Shown here in pieces: positions 8,333-15,226 of a stretch of 64,000 nt of DNA (position 1 is the stretch's first letter; each line of letters begins with the position of its first letter). This stretch comes from Paenibacillus massiliensis 2301065 = DSM 16942. GTDB taxonomy: Bacteria; Bacillota; Bacilli; Paenibacillales; Paenibacillaceae. The stretch covers positions 27,901-91,900 of the forward strand of contig NZ_KB898202.1 of assembly GCF_000377505.1 (NCBI RefSeq), in the 5' to 3' direction. The position numbers and the translations under genes were made by a program. The notes under the pieces were generated by a model that made no database searches, was not told where the DNA came from, and worked only from the letters and a program-made list of their open reading frames with translations.

Positions 8333-9292
8333 TTACACGGATGCTACCTGCTCACCGGTAATTTGAGTCTGTCCAAGACGATTTAGCAGCTCTTGTGCTT
8401 CATTGAACATGGTCGTAATCATTTGCTCGACCGTAGTTATCTCGTTACACAGGCCGCAAATTTGTCCAGCCATAACCGAACCGCGATCAGTGTCGCCTTC
8501 GAAGACGGCTTTGCGCAGAGAGCCAAGGCTGATCTTCTCCAGCTCCTCACGGGTGGCATGCTCCTGCTCCAGCTTCAGATATTCAGCAATCATGCTGTTT
8601 TTAATGCTGCGTACAGGCCCGCCAAGGCTACGTCCGGTAACAGTAGTGCTGGTATCGTCAGCGTCGATGACAGCTTGCTTGAAGTTGTCATGTGTAGGAC
8701 ATTCGACGGTAGTAAGGAAGCGAGTCCCAACCTGGACACCTTGGGCACCCAGTGCAAAGGCAGCTGCAATACCACGTCCATCGGCAACACCACCTGCGGC
8801 AACGACAGGAATGGACACGCTACTAACGACCTGCGGAACGAGTGCCATCGTAGTTGTCTCACCGACATGACCGCCAGCTTCGGTACCTTCGGCAACGACA
8901 GCGTGCACGCCGAGAGCCTCCATTTTTTTCGCAATCTTGACAGAAGGAATAACGGCTATTACTTTAATGCCATGCTCCTTGAAGATCGGCATATACGGGG
9001 CTGGTGTACCCGCGCCAGTCGTCACGATCTTGACTTTCTCCTCGACAATAACCTCAATCAATTCGGGAATGTTATGCATCATTAGCATCAGATTCACGGC
9101 AAACGGCTTGCTGGTGGCTGCACGAACCTTGCGAATCTCTTCACGAAGCACCTCAGCGGACATCCCGCCAGAGCCAATAATGCCAAGTCCGCCAGCATTG
9201 GATACAGCACTTACGAGTGGTTCACGGGCAATTTGGGCCATAGCGCCTTGGAAAATAGGATATTTAATACCAAGCAGTTGTGTAATAGTCAT
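8333..9292 (-). CDS. fabK: Enoyl-[acyl-carrier-protein] reductase II
   Basis: FMN-dependent enoyl-ACP reductase for the last step of the fatty-acid elongation cycle. The 319 aa protein matches the FabK pattern: N-terminus LLGIKYPIFQGAMAQIA, NAGGLGIIGSG, TTGAGTPAPYM, and the conserved EAGGHVGE with the catalytic-type His142, then GGVADGRGIAAAFALGA and VQVGTRF for FMN phosphate binding, and GSVMAGQICGL near the C-terminus. Nitronate monooxygenases share the fold, but the EAGGH context and length fit FabK. An in-frame upstream ATG at 9382 would add 30 residues with no SD; GGAGG lies 7 bases before the ATG at 9292. The upstream region carries unusual phased repeats (9352-9388). Confidence 0.9.
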   Translation of the reverse strand: MTITQLLGIKYPIFQGAMAQIAREPLVSAVSNAGGLGIIGSGGMSAEVLREEIRKVRAATSKPFAVNLMLMMHNIPELIEVIVEEKVKIVTTGAGTPAPYMPIFKEHGIKVIAVIPSVKIAKKMEALGVHAVVAEGTEAGGHVGETTTMALVPQVVSSVSIPVVAAGGVADGRGIAAAFALGAQGVQVGTRFLTTVECPTHDNFKQAVIDADDTSTTVTGRSLGGPVRSIKNSMIAEYLKLEQEHATREELEKISLGSLRKAVFEGDTDRGSVMAGQICGLCNEITTVEQMITTMFNEAQELLNRLGQTQITGEQVASV

Positions 9293-9351
9293 GGTTAGTT
9301 CCTCCAATAATCTTATTATAATATGTGGTCCATCAATAGGATTCAGAGTTT

Positions 9352-9416
9352 TACAAAGCCATACAAAGCCATACAAAGTCATACAAATTATAATTCACAT
9401 TTCATAATTCACATTC
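9352..9416. repeat. 10-bp phased tandem repeats upstream of fabK
   Basis: The unit ATACAAAGCC occurs about 3.5 times in a row (9352-9388, last copies ATACAAAGTC and ATACAAATTA), one per DNA helical turn. It is followed by a 12-bp direct repeat ATAATTCACATT (two copies within 9390-9416). Both lie in the gap between the OFA carrier gene and fabK, upstream of fabK on the minus strand, and could be a cooperative regulator site or slippage product. Confidence 0.75.
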
Positions 9417-9463
9417 CTGGCTCAAAGCCCATATTTCTAACTAAAATAGCTACTTAAAGCAGA

Positions 9464-10708
9464 TCATGCTGCTTCGACAGTGGTAGGTGCAGGTCTATTG
9501 CTACTCTCCAAGGCTTTGTAGAGGAAGGTCAGCGCGAAGCCTACCAGAGCAATGACGAGCGCGATGTAAAAGGCGTTGGTGAACATGCCGTTATTCGCCG
9601 CTGCGACGGAATTCGCAATTCGCGGTCCGAAAAAGGCAGCACCCGAGTAGCCGATGAAGGTTACGCCATAATTGACACCGTAATATTTCATACCGAACTT
9701 CTGCCCGACGATCGAAGGGAAGACACCCATTGTGCCGCCGAAGCATAGGCCAATGCCGATAATGGCGACGGCAAATCCAGCGACAGAACTGGACAATGCC
9801 AGCGTCAGCATCATGGCAGCAATAACAAGGTAGATCATCATGAGACAGCGTAATTGGCCGATCCGGTCCGATACGGCTCCCCAAAAGATGCGTCCCAGGC
9901 AGTTACTAAGGGAGTAAAGACTTACGAACAGAGCCGCTACACCTGCGGACAGACCGAACATCGTCTGGCCGATGACCGAGGCATTGGAGGTAACCATCAT
10001 ACCGGATAAGGCACCGATCAGGAACAGACAAGCAATGACGTAGAACAGTGGCTGCTTAAGCATTTGTCGCCAATTCAGATTGACCGAGCCTGGACGTGCG
10101 CCTGCTGTCTGGGGTGGTGTCCAGCCAGCAGGTGTGTACCCTGCCGGACAGGCCTTGGTGAATAGTCCACCAGCCATAATGACGATCAGGAAGGCTGTGC
10201 CAAGCATAATCATAGTTGTCTGCACGCCAGAGCTAGTAATCAAGGCATTCGCCAGCGGAGCGATAATAATCGTACCGCCGCCATAACCAGCGGTTACAAT
10301 CCCGGCTGCGAGTCCACGCTTATCCGGAAAGAGCTTCACAGTATTCCCGATGGTAGCTGAGTAGACGATCCCCTGCCCGAGGCCAGCGATCACCCCGTAG
10401 GTCACATAGAGCATCCAGGGGGCCGTGGCAAGACCTGACAAGATGAAGCCAAGTCCAAACATCGCACCGCCAAGGAAGATCGCGGTTCTTGCCCCACCCC
10501 GGTCTACGAGCTTCCCACCCAAAATCATCGGGATTGGTGAAATGGCACCATTAATCGTAAAGGCCATCATAATTTCAGGCATGCTTGCCGAGAACACTTT
10601 GCTGAGTGGAAGGGCAAAAATACTGAAGGCATAAATAGAGCCGACGCAAATATTGATCAGGGTCGCAGCGATTAGAATGCGCCAGCGATTCAATTGTACA
10701 TTTTCCAT
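9464..10708 (-). CDS. OFA-family (oxalate/formate-type) MFS transporter
   Basis: 414 aa inner-membrane carrier with 12 predicted hydrophobic helices. The N-terminus (RWRILIAATLINICVGSIYAFSIFALPLSKVF) and GGKLVDRGGAR after TM2 are typical of the oxalate:formate antiporter family, which includes carriers for small carboxylates. A second MFS signature (GAVSDRIGQLRCLM) is present at mid-protein. SD AAAGGA lies about 11 bases before the ATG. It lies between fabK and a CoA-transferase; carriage of a short carboxylate that the CoA-transferase activates is the natural inference. The substrate itself cannot be read from sequence. Confidence 0.88.
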   Translation of the reverse strand: MENVQLNRWRILIAATLINICVGSIYAFSIFALPLSKVFSASMPEIMMAFTINGAISPIPMILGGKLVDRGGARTAIFLGGAMFGLGFILSGLATAPWMLYVTYGVIAGLGQGIVYSATIGNTVKLFPDKRGLAAGIVTAGYGGGTIIIAPLANALITSSGVQTTMIMLGTAFLIVIMAGGLFTKACPAGYTPAGWTPPQTAGARPGSVNLNWRQMLKQPLFYVIACLFLIGALSGMMVTSNASVIGQTMFGLSAGVAALFVSLYSLSNCLGRIFWGAVSDRIGQLRCLMMIYLVIAAMMLTLALSSSVAGFAVAIIGIGLCFGGTMGVFPSIVGQKFGMKYYGVNYGVTFIGYSGAAFFGPRIANSVAAANNGMFTNAFYIALVIALVGFALTFLYKALESSNRPAPTTVEAA

Positions 10709-10875
10709 AGGAGGTTGGTCCTTTCTGGTGCAGGATCAGTGTGGGTGAAGAGAGGGCATTGTTCCCGCTATTAATTTCGCTATATCATGACTTTCATTCA
10801 TTCGATCATTCATCTCTGTCAGTCCTTGTGATCATTTGATACTTTGACAAGCATCTATACTCTCTTGGCCTGCGC

Positions 10876-12483
10876 TTATACAGTAGCCACAGCATCTATC
10901 TCATGCTTCGCTTGCTCGCTACCCTTGGCTGTGATCACGTCACGCAGCTTGCCCCAATGCTCACAGAACATATCGGCATCCATTTCCTTTAGCTCTGACG
11001 AGATGACAGGCATGAACTCCATCTGATCGAGAATTTGGGTCTGTAAATCAATGCCAGGGGCGATCTCTGTTAGTGTCATTTTTCCATCTTGCAGCTCAAA
11101 TACTGCACGTTCTGTCACATAGACAACCCGCTGCTTGACCTTGGTCGCGTAGGAGCCGCTGAAGGTAATTTGTTGAACCTTCTTCAGGAATTTCTTAGCT
11201 TTGCCCTCCTGCACGATCTGAAGCTTGCCATCCTCAACAGCAATTTGCAGCCCTCCTGCCGTGAAGGTTCCGGCAAAAACGAGCTTTTTAGCCGATTGGG
11301 AAATGTTGATGAAGCCTCCGCAGCCAGCTACACGAGTACCGAACTTGCTGACATTGACGTTCCCGGATTCGTCAGTCTGTGCCAGACCCAGCACAGAGAG
11401 ATCAATACCGCCGCCGTCGTAAAAGTCGAACTGGGACACATGATCCACGATGGCCTCGGAGTTGTAGGCATGCCCAAAATCCTTGATGCCTGCTGGTACG
11501 CCACCGACTGAGCCAGCTTCGGTTGTCAGAATTAATTGATCGCTGACACCTTCCTCTGCCGCCACCGTAGCCACACAGACGGGAATGCCGACGCCAAGAT
11601 TAAGCACCGTATTTGGTACCAGCTCGGCAGCCGAGCGGCGTGAGATAATTTTACGCTCGTCGAGCGGGATTACCTCCATTGCATCCATCGGCACCTTCAC
11701 ATGCCCAGCGAAGGCCGGATTGTATTGTGTATTTTCGGTCTGGAAATGATTTTGCGGCTCCGAGATAATCAGATGATCGATCAGAATGCCAGGTACTCTC
11801 ACATCCTTCGGATGCAGTGTGCCGTTCTTGGCTACGGTCTCTACCTGAGCAATCACAATACCGCCAGAATTGCGCACAGCCTGAGCAATCTGCAGAACCT
11901 CCATATGCAAGCCTTCCTTTTCCAGCGTCAGATTTCCATTCTCGTCGGCCACGGTACCGCGGATCAATGCGACCTGAATCGGGAAGCTCTTATAGAACAG
12001 CCATTCTTCGCCTTCCAGCTCAATCAGCTTGACGATCTCCTCTGTTGTACAGGCTGACATTTTACCGCCTTCTACACGAGGATCGACGAAGGTCTCCATA
12101 CCAACCTTGGTGATGACTCCTGGACGCTTGGCCGCAATTTCACGGAACAGCTGTGTAATTACGCCTTGTGGCAGGTTGTAGGCTTCACATTTATTGTCCT
12201 CGATGAGCTTAGCCATAGCGGGGGATGCAATCGCGATGCCACCGATCCAGCGTTTGATCAGACCTTCATGGCCCAGATGGCTCATTCCCTTGGTCCGACG
12301 ATCGCCAACTGCGCTGGCATGAACGACTGTCAGGTTACGGGGATGACCGGATTGCAGGAATCGTTCCTCAATGGCGATGCCCATCTCTTCGGCCCAACAG
12401 GAAAGACCGAAGCCGCTTGCGGCAATGGTGGCTCCATCCGGGATAAGTGTTGCTGCTTGACTGGCTGTAATAATTTTAGACAT
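10876..12483 (-). CDS. Family I acetate/propionate CoA-transferase (YdiF/Pct type)
   Basis: 535 aa enzyme with the alpha- and beta-subunit halves of 3-oxoacid CoA-transferases fused in one chain, as in propionate CoA-transferase and E. coli YdiF. It moves CoA between short-chain acyl-CoAs and free acids through a glutamyl-CoA intermediate. Visible signatures: N-terminal half GATIAASGFGLSCWAEE, LPQGVITQLFREI; C-terminal half NLGVGIPVCVATVAAEEG, then LTTEAGSVGG with the probable catalytic Glu322. The OFA carrier lies 167 bases downstream on the same strand, suggesting joint uptake and activation of a short carboxylate. The upstream gap holds a sigma54-like promoter and two palindromes, so nutrient-responsive activation by the neighbouring AAA+ regulator is plausible. 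Confidence 0.9.
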   Translation of the reverse strand: MSKIITASQAATLIPDGATIAASGFGLSCWAEEMGIAIEERFLQSGHPRNLTVVHASAVGDRRTKGMSHLGHEGLIKRWIGGIAIASPAMAKLIEDNKCEAYNLPQGVITQLFREIAAKRPGVITKVGMETFVDPRVEGGKMSACTTEEIVKLIELEGEEWLFYKSFPIQVALIRGTVADENGNLTLEKEGLHMEVLQIAQAVRNSGGIVIAQVETVAKNGTLHPKDVRVPGILIDHLIISEPQNHFQTENTQYNPAFAGHVKVPMDAMEVIPLDERKIISRRSAAELVPNTVLNLGVGIPVCVATVAAEEGVSDQLILTTEAGSVGGVPAGIKDFGHAYNSEAIVDHVSQFDFYDGGGIDLSVLGLAQTDESGNVNVSKFGTRVAGCGGFINISQSAKKLVFAGTFTAGGLQIAVEDGKLQIVQEGKAKKFLKKVQQITFSGSYATKVKQRVVYVTERAVFELQDGKMTLTEIAPGIDLQTQILDQMEFMPVISSELKEMDADMFCEHWGKLRDVITAKGSEQAKHEIDAVATV

Positions 12484-12620
12484 GAATGCTCACTCCCTCG
12501 ATAGCATGAATTGAATGAATAGGGCTAGAAGTAACATAGATTAAAAGCTGTTATTTACGTGCGGACAAACTGCTACGTATAGGTAATCTGCTACGTGAGG
12601 CAAACTGCCGAGTCTCATGT

Positions 12621-12634
12621 GCAGGCTCATTGCC
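12621..12634 (-). promoter_or_regulatory. Candidate -24/-12 (sigma54) promoter of the CoA-transferase gene
   Basis: On the minus strand CGGCAA...CTGCAC has GG (12633-12634) and GC (12621-12622) separated by exactly 10 bases, the invariant sigma54 spacing; flanking bases match the consensus only in part. It lies about 125 bases upstream of the ATG, giving a leader of roughly that length. Confidence 0.4.
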
Positions 12635-12703
12635 GTCATCACGGAATAAGTAGAAGAATAGATAAGCAGATAAAGTAGATAAATTAGGTGTCGAACGATT
12701 TAA

Positions 12704-12751
12704 GTGAAAATATTCACTTTCACTCCGGAATGAATTTGTGAATACTTTCAC
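12704..12751. promoter_or_regulatory. Two near-palindromic sites upstream of the CoA-transferase promoter
   Basis: GTGAAAATATTCAC (12704-12717) and GTGAATACTTTCAC (12738-12751) are related 14-bp near-palindromes, centres 34 bp apart, with a third imperfect palindrome (TTCACTCCGGAATGAA) between them. They lie 70-130 bp upstream of the candidate -12 element, the usual place for enhancer sites of a sigma54 activator; a repressor operator is the alternative. Confidence 0.6.
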
Positions 12752-12779
12752 TTGAATCATAGTGCGTGTTTTTTTTTCC

Positions 12780-13290
12780 GTCAACAGGGGTCCAACTACT
12801 TGGGAAACAGGAGAGGGAGTGTGGCAAAATTGCGAATGTAGTGAGCGAGGTGATAGTTAGAAAACGTCTAAAATGGCTTTTTGGACCGAATACTTCTATG
12901 AGCAGGTTCGAAATGAGCCTATCAACACTACGAGGTATATGGAATTGTTGGATTCGTAAAAATACTACACTTTCTTGTCGGAGCTCATGTTAGTCATTGG
13001 ACGGTTATAGGTGAAAGGATTGAATAACGGCGTGTTCTTCAAATTTTTATAGAAAGCGAGTCTATTCCTAACAATAGCTCTTGAGCAGTAGACAGTCATT
13101 AGGCTTCACAACAGCAAAAGAGTCAAGATAAAAATTTTCGAGATGGCATGTGATTGTTTTTTTGGCAAATTTACTACGTTAGACTTTTTCAGAACTGGAA
13201 AATATCTGATCTCAAGCACTTCTATGAAACAGCTCTGAGTCATGTCAGTTAACTAACTTTAAATGGTTAAAATTTTTACATTTCAATTTT
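12780..13290. other. Gene-free stretch before the AT-rich island
   Basis: No ORF with an SD and sensible protein pattern was found. Short reading frames here lack codon structure. Composition becomes AT-rich from about 13240 on, marking the left side of the island with the peptide genes. Confidence 0.6.
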
Positions 13291-13299
13291 TGGTTTTTG

Positions 13300-13309
13300 A
13301 TGGTAATAT
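13300..13309 (+). promoter_or_regulatory. Conserved upstream element of peptide gene 1
   Basis: ATGGTAATAT, set in a longer similar context (TTGG before, TGG-rich after), occurs 101 bases before the first peptide start and again 98 bases before the second (14064-14073). Conservation across the duplicated units suggests promoter or regulator binding. Confidence 0.45.
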
Positions 13310-13400
13310 TGTAAATGGAAAAAGGTGGTGATAAATATCTGAAAAGATAATAATCTATTTTTTATATCTATTTATGGAAAATAAGAGGAGGTAACAAGAG

Positions 13401-13676
13401 ATGAAAAAAAAGTGGAAGGTTTTAAGCTTGTTAGTAGCTGTTGCAGCTTTTTCTACACTTAGTTTGACGGCTTCATATGCCTCTGATTATCAATCTGTAG
13501 GAACAAAAGCTGTTGCAAATTCTGTAAAAGTTGACGATATGTCAGTTAGGGACAAGGCTGTCTTAGTTGCTGGTGCTCCGAAAATGGTGTTCTTTTCTCA
13601 AGCTCAAGTGGCAGGGAAAATCCCCGTTGAAGTCGATGGTTCGGGTAGCCTGGGGGATTTAATTTTTGATAAATAG
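13401..13676 (+). CDS. Small secreted peptide precursor 1 (putative toxin or signal)
   Basis: 91 aa with a clear signal peptide: MKKKWK, hydrophobic core about 8-25, predicted cleavage after ASYA (about 27). The mature part (about 64 aa) has no cysteine and includes a hydrophobic stretch KAVLVAGAPKMVFF. SD GAGGAGG lies 8 bases before the ATG. It is paralogous to the gene at 14162: the signal region, the first mature residues (YQSV-T) and the last residues (D-[LV]IFDK) are conserved while the core differs. Conserved ends with a variable core are typical of exported peptides sharing processing machinery. The adjoining HTTM-protein operon points to an SDP-like bacteriocin or cannibalism peptide. 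No similarity to a named peptide was recognised. Confidence 0.8.
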   Translation: MKKKWKVLSLLVAVAAFSTLSLTASYASDYQSVGTKAVANSVKVDDMSVRDKAVLVAGAPKMVFFSQAQVAGKIPVEVDGSGSLGDLIFDK

Positions 13677-13689
13677 GTAGCAACTTTAA

Positions 13690-13722
13690 AGGAGGAGCTG
13701 TTTCTCAAAATGAGCTCCTCCT
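13690..13722 (+). terminator. Hairpin after peptide gene 1
   Basis: AGGAGGAGCT (13690-13699) pairs perfectly with AGCTCCTCCT (13713-13722). Unlike its counterpart after peptide gene 2, it is not followed by a T tract (ACTCC), so it may protect the 3' end or have lost terminator function. Confidence 0.6.
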
Positions 13723-13729
13723 ACTCCAC

Positions 13730-13990
13730 AGGAAGGCTTATTAAGGGTGAAACCCAAACAGCTTGATATGGATAGACGTACTGAGCCAATGTTCAGAACG
13801 AATGAGGAGACTCTGAAAAGATGAGATTACATACAAGCTGATCGAAAAAATGCACATAAAAAGGATGTTCAAAACAAAATATATTCTACTGGAAGAAGAA
13901 TCTATGCGAATAGAAGAGATTCTATATCGGTATCCTTCCGCTTTTGCGAAAAGAGAATTTCCAGAGGCCTTGATATATTTGCGGTACTTC
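13730..13990 (+). pseudogene. Decayed, internally deleted copy of the DUF5819-like gene
   Basis: Two protein segments match the intact gene at 14543-15226. TEPMFRTNEETL (13780-13815) matches TEPMIRTNEETL. In another frame, KDEITYKLIEK (from 13817) and IEEILYRYPSAFAKREFPEA (from 13910) match KDELTYKLIEK and IENILYRYASAFAKKEFSEA. The stretch between the first two is deleted and the join shifts frame. Even the SD/start region is recognisable (AGGAAGGCTTATTAAGGG against AGGAGGCTTAGTTCAATG), with the ATG lost. So a [promoter-peptide-hairpin-DUF5819] unit was duplicated and the upstream DUF5819 copy died, leaving peptide gene 1 intact. Confidence 0.85.
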
Positions 13991-14063
13991 AATGAACTAA
14001 TTTTGAGCAAAAGCAGATTATATTTAAAATTTCTATATTTCATATTTAAATTATTTGGATTTA

Positions 14064-14073
14064 ATGGTAATAT
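14064..14073 (+). promoter_or_regulatory. Conserved upstream element of peptide gene 2
   Basis: Second copy of ATGGTAATAT, 98 bases before the peptide 2 start, in similar flanking sequence to 13300-13309. Confidence 0.45.
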
Positions 14074-14161
14074 AACTATTGGAATAATATGGTGTGAATT
14101 GAAATAATCAATTCATTACCCATCAAAAAGTTTATTCTAGGAAATATGAGGAGGAAAAAGT

Positions 14162-14476
14162 GTGAAAAAAAAGTGGAAGATTTTAAGTTTTGTTGTGGTT
14201 GTTACGGCATTCTCTACTCTTAGTTTGACCGCTTCTTATGCCTCTGGTTACCAATCTGTAAGCACGGTAGCAAATGTAAATATTCAGAATGCCAGCAAAG
14301 CTTCAGTTGAACCTCAGGCTATAGCATCTCTTGCCAGAAAAGCATGGGTTGTAGCCACAGAGGCCTATAAGGCCAATAAAGATGCCTTGCGAGAAGTCAC
14401 ACGTCTAGGTAGCTTATTGGGTACAGGCGTATCCTCAACGGATGTTGACAATGCAGATGTAATTTTTGATAAATAG
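14162..14476 (+). CDS. Small secreted peptide precursor 2 (putative toxin or signal)
   Basis: 104 aa from a GTG start with SD GAGGAGG 7 bases before it. Signal peptide nearly identical to that of the 13401 gene (MKKKWKILSF, then SLTASYAS). The mature region (about 77 aa, no Cys) contains a likely amphipathic helix, AIASLARKAWVVATEAYKAN, then a Gly/Ser-rich part and the conserved C-terminus DVIFDK. It heads a run of tightly packed genes (DUF5819, HTTM-DCC, beta-lactamase-fold, M23, small membrane protein) that probably mature, export or protect against it. A terminator hairpin between it and the next gene would make the peptide transcript more abundant than the downstream genes, as in many bacteriocin operons. 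Confidence 0.82.
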   Translation: MKKKWKILSFVVVVTAFSTLSLTASYASGYQSVSTVANVNIQNASKASVEPQAIASLARKAWVVATEAYKANKDALREVTRLGSLLGTGVSSTDVDNADVIFDK

Positions 14477-14486
14477 ACATAACTTT

Positions 14487-14525
14487 AGGAGGGGATGCTT
14501 ATCCAATATGCGCTCCTCCTTTTTT
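14487..14525 (+). terminator. Intrinsic terminator/attenuator after peptide gene 2
   Basis: AGGAGGGG (14487-14494) pairs with CTCCTCCT (14513-14520) with one G-T pair, followed by TTTTT. The next gene's SD (14528-14533) lies just after it, so downstream expression depends on read-through. Confidence 0.75.
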
Positions 14526-14542
14526 ATAGGAGGCTTAGTTCA

Positions 14543-15226
14543 ATGAAGCAAAAATACAAATTTATTTTTTTGAATACAACAATATTCTTGCTCTCTATGC
14601 TCCTGCTGATGCACTTTTTCTTGGTTTTTCTCCATGCTGGACCCATTAATCCCATTTCCGTTGCGTTAAAGTCAGTAACTGATAATTACGTTGGGCGTTT
14701 TTTTCAACAGAATTGGCATCTGTTTGCTCCACAGCCAATGACTCAAAATTTAAAGCTGTATGTTCGGGTTAAATATACTGACATTGGCAGTAAAGAAATC
14801 AACGTGAGTGAATGGTACGACGTTACCGAACCCATGATTAGGACAAATGAAGAAACGCTATTTTCCCCCTATAACAGAATTATCCGAATAGGGAGCGGGT
14901 ACATTCATCAATTATACATTGGAGGAAAAGATGAACTTACATACAAATTAATAGAGAAAAATTCAGATAAAGAGGATGCACAAAATAAAATAAATTCTTC
15001 ACTAGAGAAGGACTCGGAGCATATTGAGAACATTCTATATCGATACGCTTCTGCCTTTGCTAAAAAAGAATTTTCAGAGGCTGAGATCAGAGAGGTACAG
15101 TTTATGACATCCATAGCAGATGCTGTTCCGTATTCAAAACGAAACGATTCCTCCTTCAAGCCTGAAGAGACGACAGTTGTTTTTGACTGGAAGGGAGTAG
15201 TGGATGATGTTGTCCAGTTACCGTAG
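14543..15226 (+). CDS. DUF5819-like membrane-anchored protein, SdpA-like role proposed
   Basis: 227 aa: one N-terminal membrane segment (about 8-32) then an extracytoplasmic domain with the motif QNWHLFAPQP (about 53-62), which marks DUF5819-type proteins found next to HTTM proteins. SdpA, partner of the HTTM protein SdpB in the B. subtilis SDP system, has a similar plan (single helix, Trp-x-x-Phe-x-x-x-Pro-like motif); homology is inference. The ATG at 14543 is chosen because AGGAGG (14528-14533) lies 9 bases before it; an upstream ATG at 14495 lies in the terminator stem. The 3' end overlaps the HTTM gene by 23 bases, indicating translational coupling. Confidence 0.78.
   Translation: MKQKYKFIFLNTTIFLLSMLLLMHFFLVFLHAGPINPISVALKSVTDNYVGRFFQQNWHLFAPQPMTQNLKLYVRVKYTDIGSKEINVSEWYDVTEPMIRTNEETLFSPYNRIIRIGSGYIHQLYIGGKDELTYKLIEKNSDKEDAQNKINSSLEKDSEHIENILYRYASAFAKKEFSEAEIREVQFMTSIADAVPYSKRNDSSFKPEETTVVFDWKGVVDDVVQLP

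Noticed and set aside
8333..9292. Nitronate monooxygenase
   Set aside because: Same fold, but the EAGGH motif, length and line-by-line pattern fit FabK better.
12766..12993. 75-codon plus-strand ORF in the gap before the peptide island
   Set aside because: No SD, unlikely composition, no recognisable pattern.
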